Positions 17,344-25,029 of a DNA stretch of 55,625 nucleotides are shown piece after piece. A program made the position numbers and the translations under genes. The notes below the pieces were generated by a model, which saw only the letters and a program-made list of their open reading frames with translations, was not told the DNA's origin and ran no database searches. The DNA is taken from the NCBI GenBank assembly GCA_021603905.1, contig BQIU01000016.1, positions 1-55,625 on the forward strand. The letters are read 5' to 3'. The stretch is from Nitrospirales bacterium. GTDB taxonomy: Bacteria; Nitrospirota; Nitrospiria; Nitrospirales; UBA8639. The stretch's first letter is position 1, and each line of letters starts with the position of its first letter.

Positions 17344-19500
17344 ATGAAATCAGATGTACACAACACAACGATTGCTTCCGAATTAGGTATCACAAGCAAA
17401 CAGGTCACAACGACAGTGGAACTATTAGATGATGGTGCCACCGTACCGTTTCTCGCACGCTACCGGAAAGAAAAAACCGGTGGGTTAGATGAGGTCGTCA
17501 TTACGTCCATTCGAGATCGCATGGCACAACTGCGAGAATTAGACAAACGCCGTACGGCCATTTTGGCTTCACTTGAGGAACAGGGTAAGCTCACAGATGA
17601 TCTCCGCAGTCAGATTGAAGCCGCAAGCACAATGACGAATTTAGAGGATTTGTATTTACCATACCGACCGAAACGACGTACCCGAGCCATGATCGCCAAA
17701 GAAAAGGGACTCGAAACACTGGCTCAAGCTCTTTGGGACCAAGATGCGAACTTGAATATTGAACTGGAAACGGCAAAATATCTCAACCCCGACCAGGGAG
17801 TGGAATCAGGAGAGGATGCATTGGCTGGCGCGCGCGATATCATGGCTGAATGGATTAATGAAGATCAGCAGGCTCGGGCATCGATGCGCGCGCTATATTT
17901 GGACCAAGGGGTGTTCAAGACAACCGGCATGCGAGGCAAAGATGTCCAAGGCAGTAAGTATCGGGATTATGCTGAATGGGAAGAACCAGTCTCAACCGCA
18001 CCCTCCCATCGCGTGCTCGCCATGCGACGTGGAGAACAAGAAGGGTTCCTGACCTTTCGCATCATCGTACCTGAAACCACCGCCTTCTCACGCCTGCACC
18101 GCCTCTTTCTCAAGGGCCAAGGACCAGCGTCAGATCAAGTCTCGTTGGCTATCCAGGTCAGTTTCACCCGTCTCCTATCCCTTTCAATGGAAACAGAAAC
18201 CCGAGTCGTGACCAAATCTCGCGCCGATCAGACAGCCATTGAAGTGTTTGGACAAAACGTTCAGCAATTACTCATGGCCTCACCGTTAGGTCAAAAAACA
18301 GTACTGGCGATCGATCCGGGGTTTCGTACCGGCTGTAAAGTCGTGTGCCTCGATCGGCAAGGGAATCTGTGTCATATGGAGACCATCTATCCTCACCAGG
18401 GAACCACAGCCGCAACCAAAGCCGGTGACACGATGATCGAACTCTGTAAACGGTTTCAAATTGAGGCCATAGCTATTGGGAATGGAACAGCCGGAAGAGA
18501 GACCGAAGCCTTTCTTCGTGCATTGGCCTTGCCAGCCAATGTTCCCATCGTCATGGTGAATGAAAGTGGGGCGTCGGTATATTCTGCCTCTGCAGTCGCT
18601 CGTGAAGAATTCCCTGATCAAGATGTGACCATACGTGGAGCGGTCTCAATCGGACGGCGGCTGATGGATCCATTAGCCGAACTTGTTAAGATTGATCCCA
18701 AAGCTATCGGGGTTGGACAGTATCAGCATGATGTGGATCAAACCATCTTGAAACAGAGACTTCAGGACATCGTCATCAGTTGTGTCAATCGTGTTGGTGT
18801 GGACGTCAATATGGCCAGTCCGCAACTACTGACAGCCGTATCCGGCATCGGTCCACAACTCGCCACAAATATCGTGTCCTATCGACAAGAATATGGCCCA
18901 TTTGAAAGCCGGACAGCATTAAAGAAAGTCCCAAGATTGGGAACCAAAGCGTACGAGCAGGCCGCTGGATTTTTACGCATTCCCGAAGGGCAGCATCCAT
19001 TAGATGCCAGCGCAGTCCATCCAGAACGCTATCCTCTCGTTCAGGCAATGGCCAAAGACTTGGGGTGCAGCGTGAAAGAATTGATGAATGACACGGATCG
19101 ACAACAAAACATTGATATCAAACGCTACATCACAGAAGAAGTTGGAATCCCAACGTTAAGTGATATTCTGACCGAATTGGCCAAGCCCGGCCGTGATCCA
19201 CGCGAGCAATTTGAACCGGTAAAATTTGATGACAAGGTACAATCCATAGAACAAGTCGAACCCGGCATGATCCTATCCGGAGTCGTCACAAATGTGACAG
19301 CCTTTGGGGCGTTCGTCGACGTCGGCGTGCATCAAGATGGCCTCGTCCATATCAGTCAGCTTGCCAATCGATTTGTGAGTGATCCAAACACGGTGGTCCA
19401 CATCAATCAGCAAGTGAAAGTGACCGTTATGGAAGTCGATATTCCACGCAAACGTATCTCACTCTCAATGAAAGCCTTTCCGAGTGAGACGCCACAATGA
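17344..19500 (+). CDS. tex: Tex family RNA-binding transcription accessory protein
   Basis: About 718 residues from the ATG at 17344; an upstream ATG at 17290 would add 18 poorly conserved residues. It has the complete Tex layout: N-terminal helical Tex_N (SELGITSKQVTTTVELLDDGATVPFLARYRKEKTGG), the YqgF-like RNase H fold (VLAIDPGFRTGCKVVCLD), helix-hairpin-helix repeats (LTAVSGIGPQLATNIVSYR), and a C-terminal S1 domain (GMILSGVVTNVTAFGAFVDVGVHQDGLVHIS). Tex is a conserved cytoplasmic nucleic-acid-binding protein linked to transcription. Its last ~47 codons, plus downstream sequence, are repeated at 23851-24110. Confidence 0.95.
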   Translation: MKSDVHNTTIASELGITSKQVTTTVELLDDGATVPFLARYRKEKTGGLDEVVITSIRDRMAQLRELDKRRTAILASLEEQGKLTDDLRSQIEAASTMTNLEDLYLPYRPKRRTRAMIAKEKGLETLAQALWDQDANLNIELETAKYLNPDQGVESGEDALAGARDIMAEWINEDQQARASMRALYLDQGVFKTTGMRGKDVQGSKYRDYAEWEEPVSTAPSHRVLAMRRGEQEGFLTFRIIVPETTAFSRLHRLFLKGQGPASDQVSLAIQVSFTRLLSLSMETETRVVTKSRADQTAIEVFGQNVQQLLMASPLGQKTVLAIDPGFRTGCKVVCLDRQGNLCHMETIYPHQGTTAATKAGDTMIELCKRFQIEAIAIGNGTAGRETEAFLRALALPANVPIVMVNESGASVYSASAVAREEFPDQDVTIRGAVSIGRRLMDPLAELVKIDPKAIGVGQYQHDVDQTILKQRLQDIVISCVNRVGVDVNMASPQLLTAVSGIGPQLATNIVSYRQEYGPFESRTALKKVPRLGTKAYEQAAGFLRIPEGQHPLDASAVHPERYPLVQAMAKDLGCSVKELMNDTDRQQNIDIKRYITEEVGIPTLSDILTELAKPGRDPREQFEPVKFDDKVQSIEQVEPGMILSGVVTNVTAFGAFVDVGVHQDGLVHISQLANRFVSDPNTVVHINQQVKVTVMEVDIPRKRISLSMKAFPSETPQ

Positions 19501-19613
19501 CGTGGCCTTCTCTTTCTAAATATTATTTGGCATCATCCGACGAACGCTGAGACTCAATACTTTTCTCAGGATCCTTGCCTGAGAGGTCTGGAACGTTTTT
19601 TTTCACGCTCTGG
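19356..19613. repeat. Left copy of ~260-bp direct repeat flanking the Ku/ligD block
   Basis: This segment holds the last ~47 codons of tex and, just downstream, the 3' end of a leftward gene. It matches 23851-24110 in the same orientation at close to 90% identity by eye, including the gap between the two genes. Here the tex part belongs to the intact gene and the leftward tail is the orphan. Similarity begins near TCAGCTYGCCAATCG and ends near CACGCTCTG. Confidence 0.88.
19523..19613 (-). pseudogene. 3' fragment of the 118-residue exported-protein gene
   Basis: Read leftward, bases up to 19523 encode KNVPDLSGKDPEKSIESQRS-SDDAK and a stop, nearly identical to the end of the intact gene at 24018-24374. 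Upstream of KNVP the frame is disturbed by a small indel in a T tract, and similarity ends at about 19613. No start or signal peptide is present, so it is a remnant. It lies directly downstream of, and convergent with, intact tex. Confidence 0.8.
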
Positions 19614-20030
19614 CGGAGCGTCGGGTGCAGTGAAAAATTTCGTCATTACACCGGTTGTCATTCACCTACCGATTTCAAGTCTCTGCCATAGTGAACAGTC
19701 ATGAACACGTCTATCTTTTGTCATTATCTGACATTTGGAATGATTATGTCGCATCATTCCAAAACCACGAAGTATTGAATTCACTTTTCTGAGTGATCTT
19801 CATTCCGATCATGTCCTCTATCAAATTCTTCCAGTTCCAACACATGTCTCAGTTGAATTTGTCGCGTATTTTTTTCTCTGACAAATCAGTTGCCGCGAAA
19901 GAACAATTGATTTCAGAGTCGAGATATCACATACTCATTATAAGGCGTTCGTCCATCATAAATGAACATAGAATTGAGTTGGCGCAACGACCATCAGGCT
20001 TCGACTGCATCATCACCTATATAAGAGAGA
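19614..20030. other. Gene-free interval upstream of Ku
   Basis: About 420 bases between the left repeat and the Ku gene. It presumably carries the Ku/ligD promoter; it is AT-rich, and a 126-codon frame at 19793-20173 runs into Ku in another phase and is not convincing. I found no inverted ends or integrase-type sites at the junction. Confidence 0.45.
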
Positions 20031-20912
20031 TTGCAATTGGCTTCACGAGCATATTGGACAGGACAGATTCGGATTGCATTAGTGTCTATACCGGTCGAGA
20101 TCTATCCGGCGACCAAAAGTGGCGCTCAAATTTCCTTTCGACAAATTCACGAGCCTTCGGGAAAACGTATTAAATACGAAAAGGTTGTGCCAGGCATCGG
20201 CCCCATTGATTCCGATGAGATCATCAAAGGATTTGAATATGAAAAAGACAGCTATGTGCTCCTTGATCAGGATGAAATTGATGCCGTCAAACTGGAAAAC
20301 AAAAAAACGCTGCTACTGACCCAGTTCGTGGACGCCCACGACATCGACGTTCTCTATTACGAAAAACCGTATTACGTCGTCCCGGCCGACGATCTAGCCG
20401 AGGAAGCCTATATAGTCTTACGCGAAGCGCTACGAAAAACGAAAAAAGTCGGCCTCGGTCAGCTGGCCGTACGTGGCGCCGACCACGTCGTCAGCCTCAA
20501 ACCTTGCGGCAAAGGTCTGGTGCTTGAAACGCTACGCTATGCCGATGAAGTACGTCGAGCGCAAGGCTATTTTGATGAGATTGACGATCTAAAACCAGAC
20601 CCTGAATTATTGACACTCGCCGAATCGCTGATAAAAAGCAAAACGGCCCAGTTTGATGTCAAAAAATTCCATGACCGTTATGTCGATGCCTTGAAGGAGC
20701 TCATTGAGAAAAAACGCAAAGCGGGTGGCGCCAAAATTCTTCAAGATGTCGATGAAGGCGCGCCAGCTGGAGACAATGTGATTGACTTAATGGCCGCGCT
20801 CAAAAAATCAATCAGCAAAAATAATAAAACAGCCTCGCCAAAGAACAAGCGTCGAGCCGCGAAAAAGCCAAAGACCACCAGGCATAAGACTAGGGCGCGC
20901 AAAAGGGCGTAA
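20031..20912 (+). CDS. ku: Ku protein (non-homologous end joining)
   Basis: A 293-residue bacterial Ku homodimer subunit that binds double-strand DNA ends and recruits LigD. The core opens with ASRAYWTGQIRIALVSIPVEIY and contains SFRQIHEPSGKRIKYEKVVPG, GFEYEKDSYVLLDQDEI and the central VLREALRKTKKVGLGQLAVRG. The C-terminus is a Lys/Arg-rich tail (residues ~262-293), as in many bacterial Ku proteins. The start is a TTG, at 20031 or 20037, preceded by AGAGAG; no ATG is suitably placed. It ends 3 bases before ligD, so the two form an operon. Confidence 0.95.
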   Translation: MQLASRAYWTGQIRIALVSIPVEIYPATKSGAQISFRQIHEPSGKRIKYEKVVPGIGPIDSDEIIKGFEYEKDSYVLLDQDEIDAVKLENKKTLLLTQFVDAHDIDVLYYEKPYYVVPADDLAEEAYIVLREALRKTKKVGLGQLAVRGADHVVSLKPCGKGLVLETLRYADEVRRAQGYFDEIDDLKPDPELLTLAESLIKSKTAQFDVKKFHDRYVDALKELIEKKRKAGGAKILQDVDEGAPAGDNVIDLMAALKKSISKNNKTASPKNKRRAAKKPKTTRHKTRARKRA

Positions 20913-20915
20913 TCC

Positions 20916-23423
20916 ATGGCCCGCACCAAGCATCAGTCACTGACCGAATACAATCGTCGACGCAACTTTGCGAATACCACCGAACCGAAGGGCATTCTGG
21001 CCAAAGGCGATGGAAACTGTTTTGTCGTGCAAAAACACGACGCGACTCGATTGCATTTTGATTTTCGCCTTGAAATGGATGGCGTGCTCAAGAGCTGGGC
21101 TGTAACCAAAGGGCCGAGTCTTAATCCCGCCGACAAACGTCTTGCCGTCAGAACCGAAGATCATCCAATGTCCTATGCCGAATTTGAGGGCCTCATCCCC
21201 AAGCGTGAATATGGAGGGGGGACCGTCATGCTCTGGGACATCGGTACTTGGACACCGGTGCAGGGAAAACACGCAAAGGATATCAATAAAGGTCATCTTC
21301 ATGTTGTTCTCAATGGTCAACGAATGAAAGGAGAATGGCTACTCATTAAGATGCGCGGTAAACCTCGTGAGAAACGTGAAAACTGGCTACTACGTAAACT
21401 CGACGATGGCTATGCCGGCGGATCGGACGATCTCATTGCACGCGAGTTGACCAGCATCAAGACCGGCCGAAGCATGAGCGAAATCGCCGCAGACAAAGAC
21501 GGTGAAGTCTCGCTTAAAAGCAAGAAGGGAGCCGCATTCGATCGCACGATAGACAAGGCTAATAGGAAGACTGCGAGTCCAAATCGTAAAAAATCTACCA
21601 CGAACAGTTCTCCACCCAAATTTCGAAAACCGCAACTTGCTACGCTGACAGACTCGGTGCCGGGCGGCACCGCTTGGTTGCACGAAATCAAATATGACGG
21701 CTATCGTTGCCTGTTGGCCGTCGGCGGAGGCAAAGCAAAAATATATACCCGCTCGGGGCTTGACTGGAGTGAAAAGTTCGGCGAGCTGATCAAAGCAGCT
21801 ATTGCACTCGATTTACCTTCCTCGTTGATTGACGGCGAAATTGTCAAGCGTGACAAGAGTGGCAACCCAAGTTTCTCTGCGCTCCAACAAGCCTTGAAGA
21901 ATGCTGACGGTGGGTTCATGCTGTTTGCCTTCGACCTATTAGAAGCAAACCAAAAAGATTTGACCGATCTCACCACCATTGAGCGCAAAGAACACCTTGC
22001 CGCCTTACTCCCCGACAATCCAACAATTCGTTTTGCCGACCACATTGTCGGCGACGGCGAAAAGTTATTTAAAAAGATGTGTCAGGCTGGACAGGAAGGC
22101 ATCATCTCAAAACGCACCAACGCGCCTTACCGACATCGAAGAACACGGGCCTGGCTCAAGGTTAAATGCACCAAACGTGAAGAATTTGTCATTATTGGTT
22201 GGCGCAAATCCAACAAGAAGGGGCGTGCATTCAGCTCACTTCTTCTTGCACAACATGAGAATGATAAACTCGTGTACAAAGGTCGCGCCGGAACTGGCTT
22301 TAACGAAGAAATGATGAACGAGCTTGCCACACAATTTGAGAAGCTTTCGCGCAAAACACTTCCCGCTGAAGTGCCAAGTAAGGAAGCACGCGACGCACAC
22401 GGGATCATGCCCAAACTGGTGGCCGAAATCGCCTTTACCGAATTCACCACTGAGAATCGCATACGGCATGCAAGCTTTCTTGGTTTGCGCCCGGATAAAA
22501 ATGCGAACGATGTCAGGCCTGAACCAATTCTATCCTCCGCCCAAAAAGTCGAAGATACGGAGACCGAGGTGCCCATATCAAATCGAAATCGTGTGATCTT
22601 TCCTGATATACAAGCTACCAAAGGGGATCTCGCGGACTACTATCATGCGATAGCCCCCATGATGCTACCCATGCTTGTCCGTCGCCCAGTGAGCGTGGTC
22701 CGATGTCCGCAAGGCCGAGCGAAAAAATGCTTTTTTCAGAAACACGATGCAGGGAGCTTTGGCAAGCATGTCAGGCAGGTGCCGATTAAAGAAAAAAATG
22801 GCCAAGTAGAGAAGTATCTGTATGTCGAGGATGCTGCTGGCATTCAAGCCTGTGTGCAGATGGGGACAATCGAGTTCCATGGCTGGGGCGCCAAGATCGA
22901 TCTACTCGAAAATCCCGATCGAATGGTCTTCGATCTCGATCCCGATGAAGGACTCAATTTCGATCATGTAAAGAAAGCGGCCCACATAATTCGACGCCAG
23001 CTTGCTGATGTCGGACTCAGATCCTTCGCCATGCTCTCGGGCGGCAAAGGCGTTCATGTCGTCGTACCATTATTTCCTAGGACCGAATGGGCTGAAGTCA
23101 AAGATTTTTCTAGACGTTTTGCTTCGGCTCTATCGCAGAGGCAACCGGACCGTTTCACCGCGACGATGTCGAAAGCTAAGCGCAAGGGGAAGATTTTTAT
23201 CGACTGGCTCAGAAATCAACGAGGATCGACTTCAGTCCAGCCCTATTCGGCACGCGCACGAAAAGGCGGACCTGTGGCCGCGCCCGTCGGTTGGGAAGAG
23301 CTTGACAATTATCATTCTGCGAATCGATTTACGATTTTCGATATAGAAGAACTACTCGATCGAGCGGAAACGGGAGATTTAAAAGGCTGGGGAGTTGCAG
23401 GTCAAACATTACCCGATATTTAA
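20916..23423 (+). CDS. ligD: ATP-dependent DNA ligase D (phosphoesterase-ligase-polymerase)
   Basis: An 835-residue multifunctional end-joining enzyme with domains in the order 3'-phosphoesterase, ligase, polymerase, as in Pseudomonas aeruginosa LigD (about 840 residues). The phosphoesterase (residues ~30-165) has metal ligands H41, H47, D49 and H83. The ligase domain has its adenylated Lys259 in HEIKYDGYR and a C-terminal OB part. The primase-polymerase domain (from ~residue 545) has FDLDPDEGLNFDHV with the catalytic Asp pair. All key residues are intact, so the enzyme should be functional. The gene directly follows Ku and sits inside a pair of direct repeats. Confidence 0.95.
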   Translation: MARTKHQSLTEYNRRRNFANTTEPKGILAKGDGNCFVVQKHDATRLHFDFRLEMDGVLKSWAVTKGPSLNPADKRLAVRTEDHPMSYAEFEGLIPKREYGGGTVMLWDIGTWTPVQGKHAKDINKGHLHVVLNGQRMKGEWLLIKMRGKPREKRENWLLRKLDDGYAGGSDDLIARELTSIKTGRSMSEIAADKDGEVSLKSKKGAAFDRTIDKANRKTASPNRKKSTTNSSPPKFRKPQLATLTDSVPGGTAWLHEIKYDGYRCLLAVGGGKAKIYTRSGLDWSEKFGELIKAAIALDLPSSLIDGEIVKRDKSGNPSFSALQQALKNADGGFMLFAFDLLEANQKDLTDLTTIERKEHLAALLPDNPTIRFADHIVGDGEKLFKKMCQAGQEGIISKRTNAPYRHRRTRAWLKVKCTKREEFVIIGWRKSNKKGRAFSSLLLAQHENDKLVYKGRAGTGFNEEMMNELATQFEKLSRKTLPAEVPSKEARDAHGIMPKLVAEIAFTEFTTENRIRHASFLGLRPDKNANDVRPEPILSSAQKVEDTETEVPISNRNRVIFPDIQATKGDLADYYHAIAPMMLPMLVRRPVSVVRCPQGRAKKCFFQKHDAGSFGKHVRQVPIKEKNGQVEKYLYVEDAAGIQACVQMGTIEFHGWGAKIDLLENPDRMVFDLDPDEGLNFDHVKKAAHIIRRQLADVGLRSFAMLSGGKGVHVVVPLFPRTEWAEVKDFSRRFASALSQRQPDRFTATMSKAKRKGKIFIDWLRNQRGSTSVQPYSARARKGGPVAAPVGWEELDNYHSANRFTIFDIEELLDRAETGDLKGWGVAGQTLPDI

Positions 23424-23850
23424 GATGATCGACCACAATCTTGATCGAGAAAACTTATTTCAATGCGTTGAAAGTGCTGAATCTGCTAGTGTGAGATGTC
23501 GTACTAACGTGCATCGCTCATGAGTATGACTGTGCTCCAGAAGACACATCAGTCACAATTGGGTTCCTAACTTCATCGGGGAATTTTGAGAGACCGCTTA
23601 TTATCTCAAACGGCCCGAAGACCGAAACCTGTCCTCATGTTGCAGTTATTGGGTCGACTTGCTCGACATCATTAACGCAGAGAAACAGGCAAATCCTATT
23701 AGTTCTTGCAAACAAAGCTAAGTCCTTTGCTGTCGAATGACAATTCTTGTCTCGACTCCATAATCGTGATGTTATTGTGAATGGTCGGGGGCTCAAATTA
23801 CCACATCCATTTTCGGAAAAGAATTGTGTTCTGATTACTCTTTGCTTTCA
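23424..23850. other. Gene-free interval downstream of ligD
   Basis: About 430 bases between the ligD stop and the right-hand direct repeat. I see no coding frame with family character and no clear terminator hairpin. It has no counterpart in the ~420 bases between the left repeat and Ku, so the block does not carry obvious matching internal ends. Confidence 0.45.
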
Positions 23851-23992
23851 TCAGCTCGCCAATCGATTTGTGAGTGATCCGTATCCTGTGGTCCACGTCA
23901 ATCAGCAAGTGAAAGGGACTGTAATGGAAGTCGATATTCCACGCAAACATATATCACTCGCAATGAAAGCCGTACCGGGTGAGACGCCATAA
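23851..23992 (+). pseudogene. 3' fragment of tex (S1 domain tail)
   Basis: The frame encodes QLANRFVSDPYPVVHVNQQVKGTVMEVDIPRKHISLAMKAVPGETP and a stop, matching the last ~46 residues of Tex with about nine changes, several of them non-conservative (NT to YP, V to G). There is no start or upstream tex sequence. The changes suggest that this copy is no longer under selection, while the complete gene on the left is. Confidence 0.85.
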
Positions 23993-24110
23993 GGACTTGG
24001 CCCTCTCTTTCTAAATATTATTTGACATCATCCGACGAACGCTGAGACTCAATACTTTTCTCAGGGTCCTTGCCTGAGAGGTCTGGAACGTTTTTTTGTT
24101 CACGCTCTGA
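23851..24110. repeat. Right copy of ~260-bp direct repeat flanking the Ku/ligD block
   Basis: The counterpart of 19356-19613. Here the leftward gene's 3' end belongs to the intact gene at 24018-24374, while the tex part (23851-23992) is an orphan tail. The order tex-tail then convergent gene is the same in both copies, which is the pattern expected if a block was inserted into an existing tex/exported-protein junction with duplication of that junction. Confidence 0.88.
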
Positions 24111-24374
24111 CAGTGAGCTGTGTTCAGACTCTGCCTGATCAGGAGAAAGAATTTCTGTTTCTTTCAGTTCTTCAACTTCACTCCCCGGTCCGTGCGGATC
24201 TCCTGTGAGGGCATGGCCGACAGGAGCATTACGTTGAATGTGTTCCGGAACCTCTTTGGAAGGATCCACCGCAGTAGGATCATATGAGGCAGACTTTTCT
24301 TCAGCTACAGCGCTAGATACCAAAACAAGAATTGAGAACATGACTGCAGGTAATATGACGAAGTACTTAATCAT
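24018..24374 (-). CDS. Small exported acidic protein, unknown function
   Basis: 118 residues from an ATG at 24374 with a strong GGAGGGG ribosome site. A signal peptide (YFVILPAVMFSILVLVSSAVAEE, cut after AVA) precedes a low-complexity acidic mature part rich in Glu, Ser, Asp and Pro (ELKETEILSPDQAESEHSS), probably disordered and periplasmic. I do not recognise a family. It is convergent to the tex remnant; a decayed copy of its tail lies beside intact tex at 19523. Confidence 0.7.
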   Translation of the reverse strand: MIKYFVILPAVMFSILVLVSSAVAEEKSASYDPTAVDPSKEVPEHIQRNAPVGHALTGDPHGPGSEVEELKETEILSPDQAESEHSSLSEREQKNVPDLSGKDPEKSIESQRSSDDVK

Positions 24375-24862
24375 ACATCCCCTCCTTCTTTGTGAGTACT
24401 ACTTTGTTTTTACGCATCATGAACTCACAGTTTATGATTGATAAAATCTGTCAGGAACGCACAACCCATATCAAACGTGCGAACCTAATCATAGCGTATC
24501 AAAGACGCTCACCTAACCTCCCTAGACAAATGGGAGGCTCACTCGGCTCAAATATCTATCGGGCCATAATCATCAGACAACCAATATGATGTCTAGCCGC
24601 TACCATCGGATTATGACTTCATAAGCTCAACACTTCTTCTTCCTTCCATCAGACAGCTTTTCACCAGCAAAAATTCTCATGGAAAAGTCGTCACTATTCA
24701 TGGTACTTTTGAGCCTCTCTTGTAGGACTCTTTACACAGGGCATTGATGCGTAGTTGATTCACACAATCAACATCGGGTAGAAACAGACAGCACCATAAT
24801 GTGTGACGAGCCATGACATAGCTCAGGCTTCGCGTTTTCATTCATAACCAAAGGAGATTGCG
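24375..24862. other. Gene-free interval between divergent small genes
   Basis: About 490 bases between the leftward exported-protein gene and the rightward entericidin-like gene. It must hold both promoters. The short frames on the plus strand (such as 24392-24589) have no support, and I see no repeat. Confidence 0.45.
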
Positions 24863-24997
24863 ATGACGACAAAGTTGGGAATTTGGGGAATGTTACTACT
24901 ATCCGTACTGTTGTTCGCTACCGGGTGTAATACCCTAGAGGGCGCTGGCGAGGATGTCCAAGAGGCCGGCGAAGAAGTACAAGATGCTGCTGATTAA
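24863..24997 (+). CDS. Entericidin EcnA/B-like small lipoprotein
   Basis: A 44-residue lipoprotein with a GGAG ribosome site 6 bases before the ATG. The signal peptide (LGIWGMLLLSVLLFATGC) ends in a good lipobox with Cys22, followed by NTLEGAGEDVQEAGEEVQDAA, the acidic amphipathic helix of the entericidin family. In E. coli the two entericidins form a stress-linked toxin/antidote pair of membrane lipoproteins; only one gene is here, so the role may differ. It faces the stop of the hybrid kinase gene across a 32-base gap. Confidence 0.85.
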   Translation: MTTKLGIWGMLLLSVLLFATGCNTLEGAGEDVQEAGEEVQDAAD

Positions 24998-25029
24998 ACG
25001 ATACTGAGCTCAAGGAATAGCGGAATTCC

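Noticed and set aside
19793..20173. 126-codon frame upstream of Ku
   Set aside because: It overlaps the start of Ku in another phase, and the product resembles nothing known.
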